Below, piece by piece: positions 1 through 5,308 of a stretch of DNA of 5,676 nucleotides. Under the pieces are notes generated by a model, which was not told the DNA's origin, did no database searches, and was given only the letters and a program-made list of their open reading frames with translations. Position 1 is the stretch's first letter. The number at the start of each line of letters is the position of its first letter. The position numbers and the translations under genes were made by a program. Source of the stretch: Lysobacteraceae bacterium. GTDB lineage: Bacteria > Pseudomonadota > Gammaproteobacteria > Xanthomonadales > Wenzhouxiangellaceae. Where the stretch lies: assembly GCA_020201235.1 (NCBI GenBank), contig JAIVHD010000311.1, positions 1 to 5,676 of the forward strand. Direction: 5' to 3'.

Positions 1-444
1 CCGGAGGGCATGATCATCGGCCGGCAGGGCCGCGACCTGGGCCGAAGCTGGCGCGACGGACCCGAAGCTTGGCGCGGGATCGCGGTTTCGGGCTTTCCCA
101 ACCTGTTTATGCTGCTCGGCCCCAATACCGCGCTGGGCCACAACTCGGTGATCCTGATGATCGAGGCCCAGATCGAGTTCGTGCTGCGCGCGCTCGACCA
201 CCGCCGCCGTCACGGCATCGACGTGCTGGAAATCGGCGACCGGGCCCAGCGCGAATACAACGCCTGGCTGCATTGCAGGCTCGCCGGCACGGTCTGGAAC
301 GCCGGCGGCTGCTCAAGCTGGTACCTGCACCCCGAATCGGGCCGCAACTCCACGCTGTGGCCCGGCTTCACCTGGCAATACGCGCGCATGATGCGGCGTT
401 TCGAACCCGGCGATTTTCACACCGCGCAGGCGGCAGTTGAGTAG
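1..444 (+). CDS. Flavin-containing (Baeyer-Villiger type) monooxygenase, C-terminal part; 5' end outside window
   Basis: The frame is open from base 1 and ends at TAG 442-444, so 147 C-terminal residues are visible and the start lies to the left. The visible part matches the C-terminal region of FAD/NAD(P)H-dependent class B monooxygenases (FMO/BVMO group): GFPNLFMLLGPNTALGHNS, followed by a helix ILMIEAQIEFV and then the family's aromatic/Cys/Gly-rich end (WNAGGCSSWYL, GRNSTLWPG, TWQYARMMRRF). Such enzymes insert one O2-derived oxygen into ketones/aldehydes or oxidise soft nucleophiles in the cytoplasm. The FAD and NADPH Rossmann motifs and the BVMO fingerprint would be in the missing part, so the substrate cannot be inferred. 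The ATG at 10 is in frame but is internal, not a start. The gene converges on the minus-strand signalling operon and has no evident functional link to it. Its stop codon lies inside a REP-like sequence (gtagcccggg). Confidence 0.88.
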   Translation, partial: PEGMIIGRQGRDLGRSWRDGPEAWRGIAVSGFPNLFMLLGPNTALGHNSVILMIEAQIEFVLRALDHRRRHGIDVLEIGDRAQREYNAWLHCRLAGTVWNAGGCSSWYLHPESGRNSTLWPGFTWQYARMMRRFEPGDFHTAQAAVE

Positions 445-472
445 CCCGGGTATGGTGGGAAGCCGCATCAGG
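441..472. repeat. Partial REP-like sequence overlapping the monooxygenase stop
   Basis: The segment begins gtagcccggg and continues with a gaagccgca core. This resembles the left half of the complete element at 740-830, which begins gtagcccgg and has gaggccgca. The matching right half (acccgggctac) does not follow here, so it looks like a truncated or decayed copy. The TAG stop at 442-444 is supplied by the repeat itself, which suggests the insertion may have set the present end of the protein. The assignment rests on visual similarity of about 30 bases. Confidence 0.45.
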
Positions 473-487
473 ACGAAAACCTTCAGT

Positions 488-517
488 CCACAGATTACAC
501 GGATTTTCACAGATTAT
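488..517. repeat. Short intergenic repeat built from cacagatta units
   Basis: Three consecutive degenerate units are visible: cacagatta at 489-497, cacggattt at 498-506, and cacagatta again at 508-516 after one extra T. The block is AT-rich compared with its surroundings. From general knowledge, sequences of the form 'cacagattacacagattttcacagatta' recur between genes in many unrelated bacterial genomes, and their function is unsettled. Only one block is present in this window. Confidence 0.5.
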
Positions 518-562
518 TGGTTTTATTCGGAAAGCCCTGTTCACTAACAATCCAGTGCGTTT

Positions 563-644
563 GTTGGATTAGGCCGCAGACCGTAAGCCGACGATTGGGG
601 CCTCAACGCACCGGGGACGTCGGGTTACGCTGCGCTAACCCGAC
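563..644. repeat. Two-hairpin REP-like palindromic element
   Basis: Two stems lie side by side. The first is imperfect: gttggatta (563-571) against taagccgac (584-592), with two non-complementary positions. The second is a perfect 9-bp stem, gtcgggtta (619-627) with taacccgac (636-644), around the loop cgctgcgc. The linker contains ttggggcctcaacgcacc. This arrangement, with its tgcgct core and ggtta/taacc stems, is like the REP/BIME-type intergenic elements common in gammaproteobacteria. Such elements are moved in trans by RAYT (TnpA-REP) proteins, and none is encoded here. Confidence 0.65.
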
Positions 645-658
645 CGACGAAACTGCGC

Positions 659-683
659 CGACCCGAGCGACGGGGGCGGGTCG
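659..683. repeat. Inverted repeat (7-bp stem) between REP-like elements
   Basis: cgacccg at 659-665 is the exact reverse complement of cgggtcg at 677-683, with a purine-rich 11-base loop. It lies just after the REP-like element at 563-644 and is probably a degenerate part of the same repeat cluster. No independent function is supported. Confidence 0.35.
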
Positions 684-699
684 CGTTACCCGGAGTCGA

Positions 700-720
700 G
701 TCACAACACGACGTTGTGAC
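700..720. repeat. Perfect 8-bp hairpin, loop acgac
   Basis: gtcacaac (700-707) pairs perfectly with gttgtgac (713-720) around acgac. The stem is less GC-rich than the surrounding REP-like stems and does not share their core, so it is listed separately. No T-run follows on either strand. It could be a short regulatory palindrome, a transcript-end structure or simply part of the repeat cluster. Confidence 0.45.
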
Positions 721-739
721 CCGGGTTCATCTGGCCGGC

Positions 740-830
740 GTAGCCCGGCGGGTACGACCGGAGGCCGCACCCGGGAGACCATCATCGGCCGAACGCACTT
801 TCCCGGGTGCGCTGCGCTTACCCGGGCTAC
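740..830. repeat. Complete REP-like element with 9-bp terminal inverted repeats
   Basis: The element is bounded by gtagcccgg (740-748) and its exact reverse complement ccgggctac (822-830). Inside its right half is a second stem, cccgggt (802-808) with acccggg (820-826), around a gcgctgcgctt loop. The right half lies about 58 bases beyond the stop codon of the minus-strand REC-EAL gene, where a folded transcript could terminate or protect the operon mRNA. A partial relative is at 441-472. Assignment to the gammaproteobacterial REP class is by recognition of the pattern, not by a database match. Confidence 0.65.
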
Positions 831-887
831 GCGGGCTGAATGCTGCGCCCAACAGACCCTACATGCCCGGTCACTCAGGCGGCCAAC

Positions 888-2105
888 TCAAAGGTTCCAA
901 CGGCGCTGGACGGCCTGCCCGTCCAGCGGCCGGGCGATGAGGAAGCCCTGCGCGTAGTCGCAGTCCATCGCGCAAAGGAAATCCATCGCCCACTCGGTCT
1001 CGACGCCCTCGGCCGTGGTCTCCAGCCCCAGCGCCTTGCCCAGTTCGATGACCGACCGCACCACGGTACGGGACTCCTCCGAGAACTCGGCCGACATCAC
1101 GAACGACTTGTCGACCTTGATTTCCGAGAACGGTAATCGCACCAGTTGCACCATCGACGAATAACCGGTGCCGAAATCGTCGATGGAAAGCTGAAACCCG
1201 GCCACCCGCAGGCTGGTTAGCAGGTCCAGCGAGCGCACCGCATCGCTCATGGCGCTGGTTTCGGTCAGCTCAAAGATCAGCTGATTAGGCTGGAGGCCGA
1301 AGCGCTGACAGCGCCGGCGAATGTGGCCGACCAGATCTTCGCGCTCCAGCGAGCGGGCCGAAAGGTTGACCGCAAGCGTCAGCGGCGTGTCCCCGGCCTT
1401 GGGGGCTTGCAGCCCGGAAAACCACTCGATCGCAATCTCGAACAGATGCCGGGTCAGCCGCGGCATCAGCTCGGTGCGCTCGGCCACCTGAATGAAATGG
1501 TCCGGCGGAATCAGACCCAGCTCCGGATGCTGCCAGCGCGCCAGCGCCTCGAAGCCGGCCAGGCTGCCGTCGGCGCAGCGTACCTTGGGCTGATACTCGA
1601 CATGAAACTGGTCGCGGTCCAGCGCCTCGAGCAGCAGCGCCTCGTCGACCACGGGGCAGGTCCGCGACGCCTGTTTGCGCGGGGCCGGCCCATCCGAACT
1701 GGAGACATCGCACTGACCCAGAAGTCGCGCCACGTCGCCAATCGAAAACGGCTTGGGCAACATGCCCGCGATATGCAGGCCATGTTCGCGCGCCGAGCGC
1801 ACCGCCGCATCGAGTACGCGGTGCCCGACTCCGCTGGTGACGATGACACACGCGCTCGCACGCTTCTCACCCAGCCGCCTGAGGACCTCGACGCCGTCCA
1901 TCCCGGGCATCACCAAATCAATCGCCAGCACGCCAGGCTTCCACTGCTCGACGAGTTCGAGGAAGCGCTCGGCATCGCAAGTGAACCGGGCTTCAAAACC
2001 CTTTCGCCGGGCGATGCTTTGCAGCGTGCGCCCGACCATTTCATCGTCGTCGACAATCAGCAGCCGCTTTTTATTATTGTTTTCAACCGTTTTAGTCGTA
2101 TTCAT
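888..2105 (-). CDS. RocR-like response regulator: REC-EAL cyclic-di-GMP phosphodiesterase
   Basis: The protein has 405 residues. An N-terminal receiver domain (about 13-130) carries the acidic pocket D19-D21, phospho-acceptor D63 (IDLVMPGMDG), T90 and K118 (PKPF). After a polar linker (about 132-152) comes an EAL domain (about 155-401). All the usual metal/substrate/catalytic residues are visible: E186 with ALAR, N247 (NLSARSL), E279 (FELTET), D309-D310 (DDFGTGYSS), K330 (KVDKSF), E366 (AEGVET) and Q386 (CDYAQGF). It should therefore hydrolyse c-di-GMP to pGpG in the cytoplasm under control of receiver phosphorylation. The size and order match Pseudomonas RocR (REC-EAL). There is no HTH or GGDEF domain. 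The ATG at 2105 overlaps the kinase stop by 4 bp (ATGA), and AAAGG lies 9 bases upstream. The cognate kinase is probably the adjacent gene, which is inferred from position. Confidence 0.93.
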   Translation of the reverse strand: MNTTKTVENNNKKRLLIVDDDEMVGRTLQSIARRKGFEARFTCDAERFLELVEQWKPGVLAIDLVMPGMDGVEVLRRLGEKRASACVIVTSGVGHRVLDAAVRSAREHGLHIAGMLPKPFSIGDVARLLGQCDVSSSDGPAPRKQASRTCPVVDEALLLEALDRDQFHVEYQPKVRCADGSLAGFEALARWQHPELGLIPPDHFIQVAERTELMPRLTRHLFEIAIEWFSGLQAPKAGDTPLTLAVNLSARSLEREDLVGHIRRRCQRFGLQPNQLIFELTETSAMSDAVRSLDLLTSLRVAGFQLSIDDFGTGYSSMVQLVRLPFSEIKVDKSFVMSAEFSEESRTVVRSVIELGKALGLETTAEGVETEWAMDFLCAMDCDYAQGFLIARPLDGQAVQRRWNL

Positions 2106-4207
2106 AAGGCATCGCCTTTAAGGTTATCTTCGCCGGTCAGAACCTCTTGCACCTTGCGTGCCAGATCCGCCCGCCGAAACGGCTTGGAAAGCAAGCTGAC
2201 GCCCGGATCCAGGCGTCCGTGGTGAACAATCGCATTCTCGGTATAGCCGGACATGTACAGCACTTTCAGGCCCGGCTGGAGCTCGACGGCAATTGTTGCC
2301 AGATCGCGCCCACTCATGCCGCCCGGCATGACGATATCGGTCAGCAGCAAGTTGAAAGCCTGGTCGCTTTTGAGGATCGATTGGGCCTCGAAACCGTCAG
2401 CGGCCGCCTGAACGCGGTATCCCAGCGCGGCGAGCTGGTCGCGGGTGTACCTGCGCACCAGATCGTCATCCTCGACCAGCAGCACGTGCGCCCCGCCGCG
2501 CGGTATCGAGGCGATTCCAGGTTTTTCGACACGCGCCGCAGCCTCTCGGGCACGCGGCAGGTAAAGCCGTACGGTGCAGCCCTGATCTGGCTCGGAGTAG
2601 ACTGCCACATGGCCGGCCGACTGCTTGACGAAGCCATAGACCATCGATAGCCCAAGGCCGGTCCCGCGGTCTTTCGGTTTGGTGGTGAAGAACGGCTCGA
2701 AGGCCCGCTCGAGCACCTCCGAGGCCATCCCGGTGCCGGTATCGCTGACCGTCACCCGCACGAAGTCGCCTGGCGTCACTTCGTGCCGCGTTTCGGCGAA
2801 GTCGGCATCGAGCGCCACGTTGGCCGTTTCGAGCGTCAGCCGGCCGCCTTCGGGCATCGCATCGCGCGCGTTCACGATGAGATTGAGCAGCCCGGTTTCG
2901 AGCTGCGCCGGGTCGACCAGCGCCGGCCACAAATCGTCGCCGAGCTTGAGCTCCAGCGCCACCTGCGCGCCCAGTGTGCGCTGGAGCAGGCCGCGCATGT
3001 CCTCGATCAGCCGGTTGACATCGACGGCGCGCGGCTCCAGCGCCTGGCGCCGGGCGAATGCCAGCAGTCGGTGCGTGAGCGCCGCGCCGCGCTGGGCGGC
3101 CGAATCGATCATGCCGGCCAGCTCAGCCGCTTCGGGATCGTGATCTGTATACATGTCGCAGAGCAACTCCGCGTTGCCCTGGATGACCGTCAGCAGATTG
3201 TTGAAGTCATGCGCGATACCGCCGGTGAGCGAGCCGACCGCTTGCAGTCGCTGGCTGCGCGCCAGTGCATCGCGAAGCCTGCGGTCCTGAAGCATGCGCG
3301 CCAGGTGCATCGCGATCGAATCGAGCAGGGTGCGTTCCTCGGCCAGAAACGGCCCTTCGCCGCCAGGCTGATCGGGCAGCTCGCGCGAGTAGCCCGCCTC
3401 GACGCACCCGATCTCTTCGTCGCTGATCCGGATCGGGCTGTAAATCAAGGCCCGGGGCTCGGCCCAGTTGTTGCTGGTATAGGTCTCGACCTCACAGCGG
3501 ACGCGGGCGATCCCCGCATCTGCGTGCAGCATTTGCGCCGGAATCAGCTGCGCGATCTCCCGGCAGACCTCGGCCACCGACAGATTTTCGTCGGTGGTCA
3601 ATTCGAGCACGCGATACAGGCAGCGCTGTTGCTTGATGTGTTCCTGCAATTGCAGCTGGTAGGCTGCACGCTGATCCATGGCCTGATTGAACAGGCGCGT
3701 CACATCGCTGAGCTCGTCACCGCCGTTGACCGCAAGGCGCACCGATTCATCACCCTCGCCGAAGCGCCGGACGCCTTCGGCGACGTGGCGAAGAGGTTGC
3801 CGGATGCGGCGATAGAACACCCACAGGACCAGGCAGCCGAGCAGCGCGACGACCAGCGCGATCAGAATCAGCAGCCCCAGCGTTTGCTGGAGCGTGGCGA
3901 CGATTTTCCGGTTGCGGTCCTCGATGATCCGGTTGAGCGCATCCAGGGCTCCGGTTTCATGCATCCGCATTTGACCGCTCACCGGCGCCAGGCGCTGCCG
4001 CATGGACGCATCGTCCGGGCGCCCCTCGAGCACCGCCAGCGCGTTGTTGGCCAGGGTCTCGATTTCGCCTAGGTGCAGCAATGCCGTGTGCGCTTCGGGG
4101 TGCGGCTCGTCTTCCAGCAGTGCTGCCAGACTCCGGGATTCATGCGCCACTCCGCTCAAAATCTCGAGATCCAGGCGAACGTGGTTGAGATAGCGGAGCC
4201 AGCGCAA
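2102..4207 (-). CDS. Membrane hybrid sensor histidine kinase (HAMP-GAF-HisKA-HATPase-REC)
   Basis: The open frame gives 701 residues from a TTG at 4207; the true start is probably 4268 (see 4208-4268). In order: an alpha-helical, probably periplasmic region (about 5-105); a transmembrane helix (about 110-131, LLILIALVVALLGCLVLWV); HAMP (about 132-185); a GAF-like domain (about 196-307); HisKA with H333 in GGIAHDFNNLL; and HATPase with N446 (LNLIVNARDAM), D489 (SDTGTGM), FEPFFTTK and GTGLGLS (515-521). A C-terminal receiver (about 573-692) has E579/D580, D624 (TDIVMPGGMSG), S653 and K675. All phosphorelay residues look intact. The kinase should autophosphorylate H333, pass the phosphate to D624, and possibly signal to the adjacent REC-EAL protein. 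It lies between the binding-protein gene and the REC-EAL gene and overlaps the latter by 4 bp. No SD precedes the TTG, which supports an N-terminal frameshift. Confidence 0.9.
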   Translation of the reverse strand: MRWLRYLNHVRLDLEILSGVAHESRSLAALLEDEPHPEAHTALLHLGEIETLANNALAVLEGRPDDASMRQRLAPVSGQMRMHETGALDALNRIIEDRNRKIVATLQQTLGLLILIALVVALLGCLVLWVFYRRIRQPLRHVAEGVRRFGEGDESVRLAVNGGDELSDVTRLFNQAMDQRAAYQLQLQEHIKQQRCLYRVLELTTDENLSVAEVCREIAQLIPAQMLHADAGIARVRCEVETYTSNNWAEPRALIYSPIRISDEEIGCVEAGYSRELPDQPGGEGPFLAEERTLLDSIAMHLARMLQDRRLRDALARSQRLQAVGSLTGGIAHDFNNLLTVIQGNAELLCDMYTDHDPEAAELAGMIDSAAQRGAALTHRLLAFARRQALEPRAVDVNRLIEDMRGLLQRTLGAQVALELKLGDDLWPALVDPAQLETGLLNLIVNARDAMPEGGRLTLETANVALDADFAETRHEVTPGDFVRVTVSDTGTGMASEVLERAFEPFFTTKPKDRGTGLGLSMVYGFVKQSAGHVAVYSEPDQGCTVRLYLPRAREAAARVEKPGIASIPRGGAHVLLVEDDDLVRRYTRDQLAALGYRVQAAADGFEAQSILKSDQAFNLLLTDIVMPGGMSGRDLATIAVELQPGLKVLYMSGYTENAIVHHGRLDPGVSLLSKPFRRADLARKVQEVLTGEDNLKGDAL
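2106..2118 (-). promoter_or_regulatory. Hairpin covering the Shine-Dalgarno of the REC-EAL gene
   Basis: Read on the coding strand, AAGGC-gat-GCCTT forms a perfect 5-bp stem with a 3-base loop directly before the ATG at 2105. The AAGG that would serve as ribosome binding site is in its 5' arm. These bases are also the last codons of the kinase (K-G-D-A-L-stop). Ribosomes finishing the kinase would melt the stem and reinitiate at the overlapping ATGA (2102-2105). This suggests translational coupling of kinase and response regulator. It is a short stem, so the effect is an inference. Confidence 0.45.
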
Positions 4208-4268
4208 CCCCGGCGGCGGCGACCAGCGAGGCGGCGAAGATCACCGTGGCGAGCCTGCGCAGCTTCAT
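4208..4268 (-). other. Out-of-frame N-terminal segment of the kinase gene (first transmembrane helix); apparent frameshift
   Basis: An ATG at 4268 overlaps the stop of the binding-protein gene (tcat on the plus strand at 4265-4268, ATGA in the transcript). It encodes 20 residues, beginning MKLRRLATVIF and ending LVAAAG, which form a classic positively charged n-region plus hydrophobic helix. This frame ends after 42 codons at 4140. The kinase frame is closed upstream of 4207 by a TGA at 4241-4243. Skipping one base in the GGGG run at 4208-4211 joins ...VAAAG directly to LRWLRYLNHV... and gives a 721-residue kinase with the expected two transmembrane helices around a periplasmic region. This explains the gene better than the TTG start. 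It could be a sequencing indel or a real mutation. Confidence 0.72.
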
Positions 4269-5308
4269 TGCTCGGCCTGCCCGGCGGCGATCCACGTCGG
4301 CAGCGAGACCGCGTGCGACCGGAAACGCTCCAACGGCCCGCGCGCAATATAGCTGCTCGGACTGACGTGCAGCGCCGCCACCCCGCTGCGCCTCGCGCTC
4401 CAGACCAGCTTGGCTTCCAGGTTGGCAATCACCGGCCAGTTCAATGCCAGCTTCCAGGCCACGTGCTTGCCTTGCGGCCAGTCGCGCGGCAGATCGAGCA
4501 GCTCGGCGGCACCATCCGGGTCTGTGTGCAACAAGTCGATCGCGCCGGCATACGCTCTGAGCACGCGCTCAACGATTTCGGGATGCCGCTCGACCAGCGC
4601 ACGCCGCGAAACCAGCAGCCAACTGACCGAATCCATGGCCTGCAGCGGAAAGCGGCGGGCGCTCGCACCGCGCTGGTCCATAATGTTCTCGCTGTACGGC
4701 GTCCAGGCCACGACCGCATCGAAGCGGCCTGCGGCAAGGCCTTCGCCCAGCTCGCCGGGTCGGGTGTCCACCAGCCGCACGGCATCGGTACCGATGCCGT
4801 GAAGATCGGCGAACCAATCCCATGCAAAATGCGCCGACGTGTCGAATGTTAACCCCAGCGCATGGCCGGCCAGCTCGGCCGGCTGCTCGATGCCACTGCC
4901 GGCGTTGACAATGACGTGGTGGATGCGGCTGGAAAAACCGATGCTGGCTACCACCACCGGCCAGGTCGCGGCCGGCGCATCATCATGGTGCAAGCGAACC
5001 AGTGTCTGCGAAAGCGGAACCGCCGTCATCAGCGCGAAATCGGCGTCGCCGGCCATGAGCATTTCCAACGACTGCGTGCCCGAGTCGGCCAGCTCGACCC
5101 GAATCCGGGGTCCTGTATCGGCATCGAAATAGCCGGCTGCGGCCGCGATCCGGGTCGGCGCGTCGATGATTTTTTGCGAACCGGATAGGATCAGTTCGGC
5201 GGACGACGCCTGATCGGCCGGCCACAGACTTGCCCCTAGCGACGCAAGCACGCAGAAAACCATGACAAGACGCGGACCGACCCGCGCGACACTTCGACTA
5301 GGAGACAT
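4265..5308 (-). CDS. Periplasmic solute-binding protein, NMT1/SsuA-like, probably a sensor partner
   Basis: The protein has 347 residues from the ATG at 5308. A Sec signal peptide is evident: Arg-containing n-region (1-13), hydrophobic core LVMVFCVLASLGASL (14-28) and likely cleavage after SSA (A37/E38). There is no lipobox cysteine, so a soluble periplasmic protein is expected. The mature part has the type-2 periplasmic-binding pattern of the NMT1/THI5/SsuA/TauA group: an early strand and helix (LILSGSQKIIDAPTRIAAAAGYF), DSGTQSLEMLMAGDADFALM (76-95), a PAELAGHALGLTFDTSAHF hinge-type segment (143-161) and GRFDAVVAWTPY (194-205). The ligand cannot be named. No permease or ATPase is seen nearby; the neighbours are signalling genes, so a ligand-sensing role is inferred. 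An in-frame codon at 5368 would add 20 residues ahead of the signal peptide and is less likely. GGGGAG lies 10 bases before the chosen ATG. The start overlaps the upstream gene by 11 bp. Confidence 0.88.
   Translation of the reverse strand: MSPSRSVARVGPRLVMVFCVLASLGASLWPADQASSAELILSGSQKIIDAPTRIAAAAGYFDADTGPRIRVELADSGTQSLEMLMAGDADFALMTAVPLSQTLVRLHHDDAPAATWPVVVASIGFSSRIHHVIVNAGSGIEQPAELAGHALGLTFDTSAHFAWDWFADLHGIGTDAVRLVDTRPGELGEGLAAGRFDAVVAWTPYSENIMDQRGASARRFPLQAMDSVSWLLVSRRALVERHPEIVERVLRAYAGAIDLLHTDPDGAAELLDLPRDWPQGKHVAWKLALNWPVIANLEAKLVWSARRSGVAALHVSPSSYIARGPLERFRSHAVSLPTWIAAGQAEQ
4778..4801. repeat. Perfect 24-bp palindrome inside the binding-protein gene
   Basis: Each base from 4778 to 4789 pairs with its mirror base from 4801 back to 4790, with no loop and no mismatch. 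The centre is cggtaccg. It encodes residues H-G-I-G-T-D-A-V (about 170-177) of the solute-binding protein. Such a length is unexpected by chance in a window this size, but the coding constraint here makes its role uncertain. Confidence 0.6.

Larger units (their letters stand above)
445..887. other. Convergent intergenic region rich in short repeats and hairpins; no gene
   Basis: This 443-bp gap separates the stop of the plus-strand monooxygenase from the stop of the minus-strand operon. I see no credible coding sequence. The open frames that cross it consist of low-complexity Arg/Pro/Thr/Gly-rich translations of the repeats and have no recognisable domain. It holds a half REP-like sequence (441-472), a cacagatta-type repeat (488-517), two two-part REP-like elements (563-644 and 740-830), and hairpins at 659-683 and 700-720. 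No stem is followed by a clean T-run, so no classical intrinsic terminator can be called. The hairpins may still end or stabilise both converging transcripts. Confidence 0.75.

Noticed and set aside
700..720. Hairpin as an intrinsic terminator
   Set aside because: The stem is perfect, but no T-run follows on either strand, so it is recorded only as an inverted repeat.
517..957. A 146-codon plus-strand open frame in the intergenic region
   Set aside because: It runs through the REP-like hairpins and into the antisense of the REC-EAL gene. The translation is Arg/Thr/Pro-rich low complexity with no domain.
1323..2225. A 300-codon plus-strand open frame
   Set aside because: It is fully antisense to the REC-EAL and kinase genes, whose reading frames have unmistakable conserved motifs. 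Long antisense frames are expected in GC-rich DNA.
2313..2330. catgcc / ggcatg inverted repeat, also seen at about 5514-5529
   Set aside because: In both places it is the coding sequence of the conserved receiver motif MPGGM, so protein constraint explains it.
2783..4072. A 429-codon plus-strand open frame
   Set aside because: It is antisense to the hybrid kinase. The translation lacks recognisable domains and mirrors GC-rich codon structure.
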